Shown: positions 6,761 through 16,311, counted from the stretch's first letter. The stretch: DNA of 48,032 nucleotides from Candidatus Gastranaerophilales bacterium (GCA_944325545.1 CALVAM010000016.1:1-48032), one strand, 5' to 3'. Translations and numbers: made by a program. Notes: generated by a model from the sequence alone, not told the origin.

Positions 6761-8563
6761 ATGACAAAAAAACTTATTAAAGTTATGGATACATCTTTTA
6801 GAGATGGTTTCCAATCTGTATACGGGGCAAGAGTTTTCGTTGATGACTTTATCCCTGCTTTAAAATCAGCTGTTGAAGCTGGTATTAAGCATTTCGAAGT
6901 TGCAGGTGGTGCTAGATTCCAATCACCTATTTTCTATTGTAACGAAAATGCCTTTGAAACTATGGATAAAATAAGAGCTGCTGTTGGTCCAGATATCAAC
7001 TTACAATCTTTAGCTCGTGGTGTAAATGTTGTAGGTTTAGATTCTCAACCTAGAGATATGATTAATTTACACGCAAAAATGTTTAAAAAACACGGTGTTA
7101 CAACTGTTAGAAACTTTGACGCTTTAAACGACGTAAACAATTTAATTTACTCTGGTCAATGTATTAAGGATAACGGTTTAAAGCACGAAGTAACAATTAC
7201 AATGATGGAATTACCTATTGGATGTACAGGTGCTCATGATGTTGAATTCTATGAAAGAGTTCTTCGTTCTATTTTAGATGCAGGCATTCCGTTTGATAGT
7301 TTAGCATTTAAGGACGCATCAGGGACTTCTTCTCCAAGAAAAGTTTATGAAACAATTAAGCGTACTAGAGAAATTTTAGGTGCTGATGCTCATATTAGAT
7401 TCCATTCTCATGAAACAGCTGGTACAGGTTTGGCTGCTTATTTAGCTGCTCTTGATGGTGGTGCTGATGGTATTGACTTATCAATGAAGCCTGTTTCTGG
7501 TGGTACTGCTCAACCTGATATCGTTTCTATGTGGCATGCTCTAAAAGGTACTGAATATGATTTAGGTATTGATATTAATAAGATTTTAGAAACAGAAGAA
7601 ATTTTCAAAGAATGTATGAAAGATTATTTCTTACCTCCAGAAGCATTGGCAGTTAACCCAATGATTATTTCTTCACCATTACCAGGTGGAGCTTTAACTG
7701 CTAACACTCAAATGATGAGAGATAATGGTGTTATGGATAAATTCCCTGAAGTTGTTGCAGCTATGAAAGAAGTAGTAGAAAAAGGTGGTTTTGCAACTTC
7801 TGTTACTCCTGTTTCTCAATTCTACTTCCAACAAGCATTTAATAATGTAATGTTCGGTAACTGGAAGAAAATTGCTGAAGGTTATGGAAAAATGGTTCTT
7901 GGTTATTTTGGTAAGACTCCTTGTGAACCTGATGCGGAAATTATTAAAATTGCAGAAGAACAATTAGGCTTACAACCAACTACAGAGTTAGTAGTAGATT
8001 TGAATGACAAAGACCCTAATAAAGGTATTAAAGCTGCTACTAAAATGCTTGAGGATGCTGGTTTAGAAGTTAATGATGAAAATATCTTTATTGCAGGGGC
8101 TTGTAAAGAAAAAGGTATTATGTTCTTGCAAGGTAAAGGTCAAATCGGTGTTCGTAAAAATTGTCCTGCTGCTCCAGCTTGTCCTACAACAGGTTCAGCT
8201 TCAGGAAATGAGTTTACTGTAAAAGTAAATGGAAAAGCTTATGCTGTTAAACTTGACGGTGATTCTAAAGCTACTGTTAATGGAAAGGCTTACGATATTT
8301 CTGTAAAAGAAGGAATTGAACAAAAATCTGCTTCAGCATCATCCGGTGCAGGCGAAGAAGTTAAAGCAGGTGTTCCTGGAAACGTTTTAAGAATTGAAGC
8401 TTCTGAAGGTGATTCTGTAAATGAAGGTGATGTTCTTTTAGTTCTTGAAGCTATGAAGATGGAAATTGAAGTAAAAGCTCCTAAAGCTGGTACTGTTCAA
8501 TCTGTCTTAGTTTCTCAAGGTGATAAAGTTGTAAGCGGTCAAGCTTTGGTAGTTTTAGGTTAG
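6761..8563 (+). CDS. oadA: Oxaloacetate decarboxylase alpha subunit, biotin-carrying
   Basis: 600 aa: an N-terminal carboxyltransferase TIM barrel of the HMGL/DRE family, a middle PYC/OADA domain, a Pro/Ala-rich linker (about 468-482) and a C-terminal biotinyl domain. Visible sites are DTSFRDG at 10-16, K184 in FKDASG (the carboxyl-accepting lysine region), metal ligands H215 and H217 (FHSHE), and biotin-accepting K566 in EAMKME. It transfers CO2 from oxaloacetate to biotin, releasing pyruvate; the beta subunit then decarboxylates biotin and pumps Na+. GAGAGGA precedes the ATG. A pyruvate carboxylase B-type role is the main alternative, but adjacent oadG and oadB favour the pump. Confidence 0.92.
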   Translation: MTKKLIKVMDTSFRDGFQSVYGARVFVDDFIPALKSAVEAGIKHFEVAGGARFQSPIFYCNENAFETMDKIRAAVGPDINLQSLARGVNVVGLDSQPRDMINLHAKMFKKHGVTTVRNFDALNDVNNLIYSGQCIKDNGLKHEVTITMMELPIGCTGAHDVEFYERVLRSILDAGIPFDSLAFKDASGTSSPRKVYETIKRTREILGADAHIRFHSHETAGTGLAAYLAALDGGADGIDLSMKPVSGGTAQPDIVSMWHALKGTEYDLGIDINKILETEEIFKECMKDYFLPPEALAVNPMIISSPLPGGALTANTQMMRDNGVMDKFPEVVAAMKEVVEKGGFATSVTPVSQFYFQQAFNNVMFGNWKKIAEGYGKMVLGYFGKTPCEPDAEIIKIAEEQLGLQPTTELVVDLNDKDPNKGIKAATKMLEDAGLEVNDENIFIAGACKEKGIMFLQGKGQIGVRKNCPAAPACPTTGSASGNEFTVKVNGKAYAVKLDGDSKATVNGKAYDISVKEGIEQKSASASSGAGEEVKAGVPGNVLRIEASEGDSVNEGDVLLVLEAMKMEIEVKAPKAGTVQSVLVSQGDKVVSGQALVVLG

Positions 8564-8581
8564 TAAAGGGGGGGTATTGTT

Positions 8582-9763
8582 ATGAATATTGCAGAAGGAT
8601 TAACTGCTCTCTGGAACACTACGGGCTTGATGAATATAGTGTTACCTGCAGATCCAAATTTAAAAGGTCTTGAACAAATACTTCATATGCATGGGCAATG
8701 GATGATGATTTTGATTTGTTTATTCTTATTGTGGTTAGGTATTAAGAAACAGTTTGAACCATTATTGTTAGTGCCAATTGCATTTGGTGGTTTATTGTCA
8801 AATATTCCTATGCCTCCTGGAGAAGCTATTGCAGGACCTACCGGCTTTTTAGGAATTATTTTTGAAGCAGGTATTCATAAAGGGCTATTCCCATTAATTA
8901 TATTTATGGGGGTTGGTGCCATGACAGATTTTGGTCCGTTAATTGCAAACCCTAAAACAGCTTTATTAGGTGGTGCCGCTCAATTTGGTATCTTTGGTGC
9001 TTTATTAATGGCATATTGTATGTTTGGTTTTACAATGCCAGAAGCAGCTTCAATAGGTATAATAGGTGGTGCTGATGGTCCAACTTCTATCTATGTAACT
9101 ACTAAGTTAGCTGAAAATTTACTTGGACCAATTGCAGTAGCAGCATACTCTTATATGGCTTTAGTTCCTGTTATTCAACCTCCTATAATGAAGTTGTTAA
9201 CAACTGAAGCTGAAAGAAAAATTCAAATGACACAATTGAGAGATGTTTCAAAAAGAGAAAAGATTGTTTTTCCATTGATGATATTAATACTTTGTGTAAT
9301 TTTGTTACCAAGTGCTTGTCCTCTTTTAGGTGCTTTATGCTTTGGTAATTTATGTAAAGAATGTGGCGTTGTAGAAAGACTTTCTGATACTATGCAAAAT
9401 GCTTTAATTAATATCGTAACAATATTTTTAGGGTTATCTGTTGGTTCTAAACTTTCAGCTAGTCAATTCTTAACAGTTCAAACTTTATTCATTTTATTAT
9501 TAGGTATTATAGCATTTTCATTAGCAACTGCAGGAGGTGTTATAATGGCAAAAATAATGAATATGTTCTCAAAGACAAAAATCAATCCGCTTATTGGTTC
9601 AGCTGGTGTTTCTGCGGTTCCAATGGCTGCACGTGTTTCTAACAAAGTTGGTTTAGAGGCTAACCCTCAAAACTTCTTGTTAATGCACGCTATGGGACCT
9701 AACGTTTCTGGGGTTATTGGTTCTGCTGTTGCGGCTGGGGTTTTACTTGCTCTTTGTCATTAA
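8582..9763 (+). CDS. oadB: Sodium-pump decarboxylase beta subunit
   Basis: 393-aa polytopic protein that decarboxylates carboxybiotin and moves Na+ outward. Family hallmarks are [41 protein letters not shown] with D165 (the essential Asp region of Klebsiella OadB), and the C-terminal [13 protein letters not shown] and [16 protein letters not shown]. It starts 18 nt after oadA behind a G-rich ribosome site and closes the operon before a strong terminator. A short cysteine-rich periplasmic insert ([18 protein letters not shown], near 240-257) is not something I remember from classical OadB. Confidence 0.93.
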   Translation: MNIAEGLTALWNTTGLMNIVLPADPNLKGLEQILHMHGQWMMILICLFLLWLGIKKQFEPLLLVPIAFGGLLSNIPMPPGEAIAGPTGFLGIIFEAGIHKGLFPLIIFMGVGAMTDFGPLIANPKTALLGGAAQFGIFGALLMAYCMFGFTMPEAASIGIIGGADGPTSIYVTTKLAENLLGPIAVAAYSYMALVPVIQPPIMKLLTTEAERKIQMTQLRDVSKREKIVFPLMILILCVILLPSACPLLGALCFGNLCKECGVVERLSDTMQNALINIVTIFLGLSVGSKLSASQFLTVQTLFILLLGIIAFSLATAGGVIMAKIMNMFSKTKINPLIGSAGVSAVPMAARVSNKVGLEANPQNFLLMHAMGPNVSGVIGSAVAAGVLLALCH

Positions 9764-9780
9764 TATTTAATTAATATAAA

Positions 9781-9814
9781 AAGAAGCTTAACTAACAAGT
9801 TAAGCTTCTTTTTT
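9781..9814. terminator. Bidirectional terminator
   Basis: AAGAAGCTTAACT (9781-9793) pairs perfectly with AGTTAAGCTTCTT (9798-9810) around an AACA loop. T runs flank it on both strands. It ends oadB on the plus strand and the 9829-10263 gene on the minus strand. Confidence 0.9.
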
Positions 9815-9828
9815 ACGTTAGATTATAT

Positions 9829-10263
9829 TTATTTTTCTCTAGAGAAGAAAAACATTGCTTCAGCTGCATCAGTTCCATATTTTTCTTGAATTCTTTTGTA
9901 GTCTTTTGAGTTTCTTATTTTGTTTAATTTTTCTACGTTGTTTTCTCTATTTTTAAATAGTTCTTCAAATGGTGTTTCTATTATTGATTTTTCTTCTTTT
10001 TTTATTGTTTTATTTATATTTTCTTTTGTAATATTTTCATTGTTAATTATTTGATAAAATTTGTATCCGATTTTTTTTAGTTTTCTTAAAAAAGATTTAT
10101 CTAATTCGTCTGGAATTGTCACTGATGCAGTATCTTGTAATTGATCAAAAGTTCCTGTTTTGTATGTGCTGATTAATGATTTTAGTTGTATTTTTTTTGT
10201 GTTATTAATACCATTTTGATTAATTGGAATTTTGTATGTAGATTTAAAGTTTATTTCGTTCAT
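9829..10263 (-). CDS. Hypothetical protein with N-terminal INFKSTYKIP motif
   Basis: 144 aa, cytosolic and very Lys/Asn/Ile-rich, with no membrane segment. The N-terminus EINFKSTYKIP resembles the F-[RK]-G/S motif of other unknown proteins in this window. The middle contains a possible helix-rich segment (LDKSFLRKLKKIGYKFYQII). The end carries KYGTDAAEAMFFFSREK. AAGGAG lies 6-7 nt before the ATG. I know no function. It is convergent with oadB and shares its terminator. Confidence 0.55.
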   Translation of the reverse strand: MNEINFKSTYKIPINQNGINNTKKIQLKSLISTYKTGTFDQLQDTASVTIPDELDKSFLRKLKKIGYKFYQIINNENITKENINKTIKKEEKSIIETPFEELFKNRENNVEKLNKIRNSKDYKRIQEKYGTDAAEAMFFFSREK

Positions 10264-10315
10264 ATTATCTCCTTTATATTTTCTTAAATCTTCTAAAATT
10301 ATAATTTGCTATTTA

Positions 10316-10324
10316 TGATAGAAT
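10316..10324 (+). promoter_or_regulatory. Extended -10 promoter (leaderless start)
   Basis: TGA-TAGAAT ends 6 nt before the ATG at 10331, with no Shine-Dalgarno sequence between. The arrangement is nearly identical to the one before the gene at 146. Confidence 0.5.
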
Positions 10325-10330
10325 ATTTTT

Positions 10331-10824
10331 ATGGATATAAGAAAAGTAGAAGATTTAGAGCTAGAAATTCTTGTTAATTTAGCAAGTGAAATATGGCATG
10401 AGTATTGGCCTTGTATTTTGTCCTCCGAACAAATTGATTATATGGTAGATAAATTTCAATCATATAAAGCTATTCAAAATCAAATCAAAGAAGATAAATA
10501 TTCATATTATTTTATTATGGAACAGGGTAAAATTTTAGGTTATTTTGGAATTTCGTCTAAAGATAATAATTATATGTTTTTATCAAAACTTTATATAAAA
10601 AAAGAATCTAGGCATTTAGGATACGGTAAAAAAGTTTTTGAGGAAATAAAATCTCTTACAAAAACCTTTGGATATAACAAAATTCAATTGACTGTAAACA
10701 AATATAATAAAAACACAATTAACGCATATTAAAATATGGATTTAAAATTATAGATAGTGTTGTATCTGATATAGGTAGTGGTTTTGTAATGGATGATTAT
10801 ATAATGGAATATTCTATTATATAA
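10331..10824 (+). pseudogene. GNAT acetyltransferase, frameshifted near the C-terminus
   Basis: The first frame (10331-10732, 133 aa) has the GNAT fold: an N-terminal helix with a Trp pair, beta strands ILGYFGI and FLSKLYI, the acetyl-CoA loop RHLGYGKKVF (for the family's R/Q-x-x-G-x-G/A) and LTVNKYNKNTINAY. It then hits TAA. From 10735 a shifted frame continues with YGFKIIDSVVSDIG and ends MDDYIMEYSI at the TAA 10822-10824, which is exactly the missing GNAT C-terminus. One base is lacking in an AT-rich stretch near 10730. It may be a true pseudogene, a sequencing error, or a slippage site. The acetyl acceptor is unknown. Confidence 0.8.
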
Positions 10825-12121
10825 TATGTTGAGGCATTGCCAAACTACCATTATCTAATCTCTTTTGTAGCTCTCCAGATGGTTCATAGAATGGAGATAC
10901 AGTCATTATTCTAGCAGCAATATCTGGATAATGATATATAAATTTCAATTCACTTTCGGTTAAAGGTTTTTGTGTGTGAACGTTTGCATAACGAGCTAGT
11001 TCAAGAATGTTTCTGGCTTCATTTTCGTCCTTGAATTCTATTTCTAATTTATCATAGACATTTCTAAAACCTTTGATTCCACCGTATTCTCCTGTAGTAA
11101 TCATTCTACCTGTTTCTATGATTTCAGGCTCACCTCTTCCAAGTTCTTCAAAATCATAGAGTTCATAATTTCTTCTATCTTTTAAAGCCCCGTCAGCGTG
11201 AATTCCTGATTCGTGAGCAAAAGCATTATCTCCTACAGCAGGTTGGTTTATCGGAATTGGAAGTCCAAATGCGTATGCCGTATATTTTGCTAGTTTCCAA
11301 GATTTACTTAAATCGATTTGTTCATCTACTATGTATTTATTTTTAAAACCAGCGGATTTAAGAACAGCAAGTAGGCAAGAAACTAAATCAGCATTACCGG
11401 CTCTTTCTCCCATTCCGTTTATGGCGGTGTTAATGTAAGCATCAACCCCCGCATCAATCGCAGCACGGGCTCCCTCTACAGAACATGCTACTGCCATTCC
11501 CAAATCGTTATGAAAGTGCATTTCTATAGGCATTTGAGTCTCTTTTGCTAAACGATATATTCTGTCATATGTAGTATTTGGATCTTCATAACCTAATGTG
11601 TCACAGTATCGAAAACGGTATGCTCCGCATTTTTTAGCTTCTTTTGCAATTCTGATTAAGTAATCTAGATTACTTCTAGAAGCATCTTCAGCGTTTACTC
11701 CGATGATTTTTGCTCCCTTAGAAACTGCACATTCAACAGCTTCGCAAGTCATTTTTAATATATCATCCGGAGTCTTTTTACCCAAGTATTTGCCATAAAT
11801 CATTTGTTCTGATGTGGATTGAGAAAGATTACAATTTTCTAGTAATGGGCAATTATTGAAAGATTGCTCAACATCTGAAGCTATTGCTCTCATCCAACCT
11901 GATAATTTTGTTTTTCTAATAACACCTCTTTTAACAAGTTCTAAATTGGCATTTAAATAGTTCAATTCGTGCATAGTAGTTGGGAAGCCAAATTCCGATT
12001 GGGTAATCCCCATATCATCCAGCATTAAGTTTATTATTGTTTTCTGAAGTTTTGCAAGACCTAATCTAGAGGTTTGAACTCCATCTCTGTTTGTAACATC
12101 CACAAAATAAATTTTTGGCAT
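10817..12121 (-). CDS. DRE-TIM acyltransferase: Re-citrate/homocitrate synthase-like
   Basis: 434 aa of the HMGL-like family, which condenses acetyl-CoA with a 2-oxo acid. Visible sites are VTNRDGVQ near the N-terminus (R-D pair), MHFHNDLGMA with the two metal His, NGMGERAGNADL, and HESGIHADG. The large C-terminal regulatory domain of LeuA and CimA is missing and the length matches homocitrate synthase (NifV-type) and Re-citrate synthase. With oxaloacetate chemistry next door, Re-citrate synthase is attractive, but no residue visible here decides between citrate, homocitrate and isopropylmalate. AGGAGG precedes the ATG. It was transcribed away from the GNAT remnant and overlaps its last 8 nt. 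Confidence 0.8.
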   Translation of the reverse strand: MPKIYFVDVTNRDGVQTSRLGLAKLQKTIINLMLDDMGITQSEFGFPTTMHELNYLNANLELVKRGVIRKTKLSGWMRAIASDVEQSFNNCPLLENCNLSQSTSEQMIYGKYLGKKTPDDILKMTCEAVECAVSKGAKIIGVNAEDASRSNLDYLIRIAKEAKKCGAYRFRYCDTLGYEDPNTTYDRIYRLAKETQMPIEMHFHNDLGMAVACSVEGARAAIDAGVDAYINTAINGMGERAGNADLVSCLLAVLKSAGFKNKYIVDEQIDLSKSWKLAKYTAYAFGLPIPINQPAVGDNAFAHESGIHADGALKDRRNYELYDFEELGRGEPEIIETGRMITTGEYGGIKGFRNVYDKLEIEFKDENEARNILELARYANVHTQKPLTESELKFIYHYPDIAARIMTVSPFYEPSGELQKRLDNGSLAMPQHII

Positions 12122-12194
12122 AACTCCTCCTGCTTTTTAGATGATTGTACACGATTTAATACTGTCTAGCAAGTAAAGATTTTATAAATGTATT

Positions 12195-13844
12195 TTATTT
12201 TAATCTAATACTTGGTCTTGAAGTGTGTAAAAATTCCATTGTTTGAGGATTATGTTTGACCTGTGTTGTGAATTCATTTTCTGCTGAATTAATATTATTT
12301 TCTTCAGAAATGTTGTTATTTTGCTGTTTTTCTTCTGTTGTATTGTAAGGTTTACCAAATACTTTATGAATAGTATTTCTTATTGGTTTATCAAAGATTG
12401 ATTGGAATACAAACATAATTAATGCAAATCTTAAAGCGTGTCCTGAGAAACGTTTTAATGAAGCTAGAAATTTAGATTTCGGCATTTTATTAATTATTTC
12501 ACCGTTTTTACCGATTCTGTTATGCCCAAAATCGAAGAATTTTCCGATTCCTTTTAATATTTTGGTAAACCAATTTTTACCTTCTAAGTTAGACATAGAG
12601 GCAAGTCCGTAGGTCGCTCCAAATGCTAACGGCGTTGTTATTGCAATTGATCCAAGTGTTCCGACATAATCATCCGCTAGTGTTGCAACTTTTTTGTCTT
12701 TTGGTGCATCTTGAACATTGTTATATAAAGAAGCTATTGTTAATGATAGTAAAACTCCCATTCCTGATTTATCATTTACAAAATTTGAAATAGATTCTGT
12801 TGGAACGGTTAGTAATTGTTGTACTAATGCTCCGGCTTTAGTTTCTGCTAACGTTCCATTTACAGCATTGTATTTAGTTAGGGAATCTCCTAAATTACCT
12901 TTCCCAAAGCCATTCCATTTTTTACCTAAACTTTTTGAAATCTTTTCACCAATATTGTTAGCGAAATTTACAGGCCACCAAGAGCCAATGAAACCTCCTT
13001 GATCCATTTTTATATTAGTAAATTCTTTAAAGTCGACACCTTTTACGTTTCCTTTTTCTAAATCTTGGAATAGTTTTAATAATTCTTTCTTGTTTATTTT
13101 CCCACCAGTATTTTTAATTCCAAAGTTTTTGGCTATAGCGTTAGTGAGTTCATCACAAAATACTTTGTTATCTTTGATTTTCCCATCGCCTAAAATTTGA
13201 TCTGCGAATTTTTTAGCATTTTCTTTTCCTACTAATTTTTCTAAAGATTTTAAAGCTTGCCCTGGAGTTGCTTTTTCTATTTTTGTAAGAGATGTTCTTA
13301 ATACATCAACTGGAGTTAGTGCAAATATTGTAGTAAAACCTTGTCCGTAACCTCTTGCTAAATCTACAGTTGGACCGGATTTTCTTTTTCTTAGGGTTTC
13401 TGCTATATCATTTGCCGAATCTTTTATTAATTTATTATTGTTATTTAAAAAGAAATTTTTGAGTTTGTTTTTAGTGTTTGTAAATCCTTTTTCGAAAGAT
13501 TTGTACCAATTTTGTTTTAGTAATAGATCATCAACTTTGTGTCCTAAATTCGCCATATAATTTGATGAACGATTGCCTAAGATTGCTATGCCGGTTATTG
13601 TTCCTAGAGTTAATAATGCTGTTGTAACATATTTTTTTGTTTTATTTTCTTTGGGTTTAGCAAGTTTTCTTATATCTTCGTTTCTCGCTATAAGTTTTCC
13701 GGCTTGGTTCTGCATCACAAATTTATCATTACTAATATTTTGTGTAATTGGTATTTGTGAATAGTTTTGATTAACACTCTTTTGAATGTTATTTGTTGGA
13801 ATATTTTGCCTGAATTGTAAATCAGTATATCCAATATTTGTCAT
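12195..13844 (-). CDS. Large uncharacterised membrane-associated protein
   Basis: 549 aa, family not recognised. The N-terminus is Asn/Gln-rich (DLQFRQNIP, then NIQKSVNQNYSQIP). A membrane helix lies at about 71-88 (TTALLTLGTITGIAIL). A long Lys-rich middle follows, then hydrophobic stretches at about 355-372, 388-412 and 466-482. Near the C-terminus is IRNTIHKVFGKPYN and a polar Asn/Glu-rich tail. Gly-Lys motifs such as GKGNLGDSL are not a P-loop. No strong Shine-Dalgarno sequence is seen before the ATG. Its size, composition and N-terminus resemble the 3623-4930 protein, so it may belong to the same lineage-specific group. Confidence 0.6.
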   Translation of the reverse strand: MTNIGYTDLQFRQNIPTNNIQKSVNQNYSQIPITQNISNDKFVMQNQAGKLIARNEDIRKLAKPKENKTKKYVTTALLTLGTITGIAILGNRSSNYMANLGHKVDDLLLKQNWYKSFEKGFTNTKNKLKNFFLNNNNKLIKDSANDIAETLRKRKSGPTVDLARGYGQGFTTIFALTPVDVLRTSLTKIEKATPGQALKSLEKLVGKENAKKFADQILGDGKIKDNKVFCDELTNAIAKNFGIKNTGGKINKKELLKLFQDLEKGNVKGVDFKEFTNIKMDQGGFIGSWWPVNFANNIGEKISKSLGKKWNGFGKGNLGDSLTKYNAVNGTLAETKAGALVQQLLTVPTESISNFVNDKSGMGVLLSLTIASLYNNVQDAPKDKKVATLADDYVGTLGSIAITTPLAFGATYGLASMSNLEGKNWFTKILKGIGKFFDFGHNRIGKNGEIINKMPKSKFLASLKRFSGHALRFALIMFVFQSIFDKPIRNTIHKVFGKPYNTTEEKQQNNNISEENNINSAENEFTTQVKHNPQTMEFLHTSRPSIRLK

Positions 13845-13909
13845 AATCTAACCTACATAACCTTACTTATATATATAAAGTTATTGTTATGTTAAAAATT
13901 GACTAAATA

Positions 13910-15385
13910 TTACAAATATTTAACAAATTGAGAATTAATATTATATTTTTTACAATAGCGTTTAAGTTCTTTGATTATAATATTTGAAAGTGAAAATACT
14001 GCAATTAAGTTTGGTACTGCAAGAAAAAGAGTTACCGCATCGGAAAGGTTAATAATACTTTTAAAATTCATAGCTGAACCTGCAATTATGCATAAACAAT
14101 AAATTGCTTGAAAAGTTCTTGATTTCCATTTACCTTCTCCAAATAGGAAGTTCCAAGCTTTAAGTCCATAGTAAGATCCGCATAACATTGTTGATAGAAC
14201 AAAACAACTAGCCATAATAGTAAGTATTATCGGATAGAAAGGGCAAATTGTAGCAAATGCTTTTGAAGTAAGTTCAATTCCAGCAATTCCATTAACCGTC
14301 AGATATACTTTAGAAACAACAATAACAAAAGCTGTTGCAACACCAACAATTACAGTATCTACAAAAGGCTGTAACATCGAAATAAAAGCTTGTGCAACCG
14401 GTTTATTTGTGTTTACGGCAGAAAAAGCTATCGGTGCAGTGCCTAAACCTGATTCATTAGCAAACATAGCTCTTCTAAAGCCCCACAATAGACAAGCAAA
14501 TGCTCCACCTATCATAGCTTTAGGTGCAAAAGCTTCTTTTATGATTAAAGTTATTGTTTCTGGTAGATGATGGATATTTACTAAACATACTAAAAATGCA
14601 CTTAAAACATATAAAGAACACATTATAGGGGTGACTTTAGAGGTAAATTTCCCAATAGCTTTTATTCCTCCAATAATTGTAAACCAAGTAATAATTGCAA
14701 CTATTGTTCCTAAAATCCATCCATTATTATTAAAAATACTGTTATTTCCACCTGTAACTTCTGTAAATTGAGCGGTCATTGCGTTTATTTGGAAAAGGTT
14801 CCAACCTCCAATCATTGCAAAAATACAGCATATTGCATATGTTTTTGAGAGTATTGGAGCTATATATTGTGAAATTTTGCCATTACTTTTTAGTCCTACT
14901 AATATGTAGTACATAGGACCACCTGAAACTGAACCATCAGCATTTGTTTGCCTGAATTTTACTCCAAGTAATACTTCAGAAAATTTAAGAGCCATTGAAA
15001 AAAAACCTGCAATAATCATCCAAAAGATGACTCCTGGGCCGCCAATTGAAACAGCTGCTGCGGAACCTGCAACATTACCAATTCCTGCCGAAGCCGAAAT
15101 AGTTGCACTTAGAGCTTGAAATGATGATAATTCCCCTTTTTTCTTTCTTTGATAGCCTGTAGGGTTTTTATGTTTGTAATTATTTGTAATAAGTTTAATA
15201 GCGTGTTTAAAGCCCCAAATTCCAATAAAACCTGTTCTAAATGTGAAATATAAGGCCGCTGTAATTAAAAGTAGTATAAGATATTCAACTTTAACATTTC
15301 CTATAGTGAAATAGGAAAATATTATCCCTGAAACTTTATCAGCTATGGGTGAAAGTATGCTATCTATTGCGGCATCTAAGTTCAT
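13910..15385 (-). CDS. Sodium:alanine symporter (AGCS family)
   Basis: 491 aa from the ATG at 15385; a TTG-initiated extension to 15400 overlaps the -10 element and is unlikely. About ten membrane helices. AGCS hallmarks are ISASAGIGNVAGSAAAVSIGG (N-terminal Na+/substrate region), SGGPMYYI, and FANESGLGTAPIAF. It imports alanine or glycine with Na+, so it could use the gradient made by OadABG 4 kb away. C-terminal residues are Lys-rich and cytosolic. A -10 element sits 6 nt before the start codon. Confidence 0.92.
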   Translation of the reverse strand: MNLDAAIDSILSPIADKVSGIIFSYFTIGNVKVEYLILLLITAALYFTFRTGFIGIWGFKHAIKLITNNYKHKNPTGYQRKKKGELSSFQALSATISASAGIGNVAGSAAAVSIGGPGVIFWMIIAGFFSMALKFSEVLLGVKFRQTNADGSVSGGPMYYILVGLKSNGKISQYIAPILSKTYAICCIFAMIGGWNLFQINAMTAQFTEVTGGNNSIFNNNGWILGTIVAIITWFTIIGGIKAIGKFTSKVTPIMCSLYVLSAFLVCLVNIHHLPETITLIIKEAFAPKAMIGGAFACLLWGFRRAMFANESGLGTAPIAFSAVNTNKPVAQAFISMLQPFVDTVIVGVATAFVIVVSKVYLTVNGIAGIELTSKAFATICPFYPIILTIMASCFVLSTMLCGSYYGLKAWNFLFGEGKWKSRTFQAIYCLCIIAGSAMNFKSIINLSDAVTLFLAVPNLIAVFSLSNIIIKELKRYCKKYNINSQFVKYL

Positions 15386-15391
15386 ACTATT

Positions 15392-15397
15392 ATAATA
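15392..15397 (-). promoter_or_regulatory. -10 element of the AGCS symporter (leaderless start)
   Basis: On the minus strand TATTAT ends 6 nt before the ATG at 15385. An overlapping consensus TATAAT (15394-15389) ends only 3 nt before it. No Shine-Dalgarno sequence is visible. Confidence 0.4.
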
Positions 15398-15493
15398 CAA
15401 TAAACATAACAGATTATTACATTTTTACTTTATTATGATTACAAAATTTGTATTTTTATAGTACGATATGAGTAGATTAGTTGGAGGGAAGTA

Positions 15494-16309
15494 ATGTCTG
15501 TTGCATTAGAACAAAAACAAGGGTTAATTGCAGGTGATGGGCTCTTACCTGTAAAGATGGCTCAATATGCAAAAGAAAACGGGTTTGATGTTGTTGCAAT
15601 TTCATTATCTAATGATAATTATTCACAATTAAAAAAATATTGTTCAAAAGTATATTCTTTTTGTCCTGGAGAGGTGCAAAAAATTGAAGATACTCTTAAG
15701 GCTGAAGGAATTAAGCAAATAACTTTTTTAGGTAAAGTTAGCAAAACAATTTTACTTAAAAGGCCAAAATTTGATGCTAGAGCTTTAGATTTTATAAAAA
15801 AAGCGATTAGATTAAATGATGATAAAGTTATGCTTATGATAATAGAAGAGCTTGAAAAAATAGGAATAACAATTTTAGATCAGACTCTTTTTATTAAAAA
15901 TTTAATGATTCCATCCGGTATTTTAGGAAAAGTTCAACCTACTCAAGAACAAATAGATGATGTTAATTACGGCTATTGGCTTGCTAAAGAAACTGGAAAA
16001 TTAGATGTAGGTCAATCTGTTGTTATAAAAGATAAAATGATTATGGCTGTCGAAGCAATCGAAGGAACTGATAAATGTATTCAAAGAGGTTGTAAAATAG
16101 CTAAGAAAAACTCTCGAGTTATAAAAGTTGCAAAACCTTCTCAAGATAAGCGTTTTGATATTCCTGCAATAGGGCTTAGAACTCTAAAGACTATGAAAAA
16201 GTATAAAGCTGATTTAATTGCAGTTGAAGCTGGTGAAACTATCATTGTCGATAGAGAAGAAGTTATTAAATTCGCGAATAAAAATAATATAGTGATAATG
16301 GCTGTATAA
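15494..16309 (+). CDS. lpxI: UDP-2,3-diacylglucosamine pyrophosphatase LpxI
   Basis: 271 aa, the usual LpxI (DUF1009) length. LpxI hydrolyses UDP-2,3-diacylglucosamine to lipid X and UMP, replacing LpxH in many non-gammaproteobacteria. Visible motifs are GLIAGDGLLPVKMA at the N-terminus, TFLGKVSKTIL, DVGQSVVIKD, AVEAIEGTD, and the C-terminal KPSQDKRFDIPAIG, where the Asp region is needed for catalysis in the family. GGAGG lies before the ATG. It is followed 2 nt later by lpxB, which uses its product, so the pair is co-translated. Confidence 0.93.
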   Translation: MSVALEQKQGLIAGDGLLPVKMAQYAKENGFDVVAISLSNDNYSQLKKYCSKVYSFCPGEVQKIEDTLKAEGIKQITFLGKVSKTILLKRPKFDARALDFIKKAIRLNDDKVMLMIIEELEKIGITILDQTLFIKNLMIPSGILGKVQPTQEQIDDVNYGYWLAKETGKLDVGQSVVIKDKMIMAVEAIEGTDKCIQRGCKIAKKNSRVIKVAKPSQDKRFDIPAIGLRTLKTMKKYKADLIAVEAGETIIVDREEVIKFANKNNIVIMAV

Positions 16310-16311
16310 AA

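Noticed and set aside
15386..15400. TTG start five codons upstream for the AGCS symporter
   Set aside because: Those codons coincide with the -10 sequence and no ribosome site precedes them; the ATG at 15385 is better.
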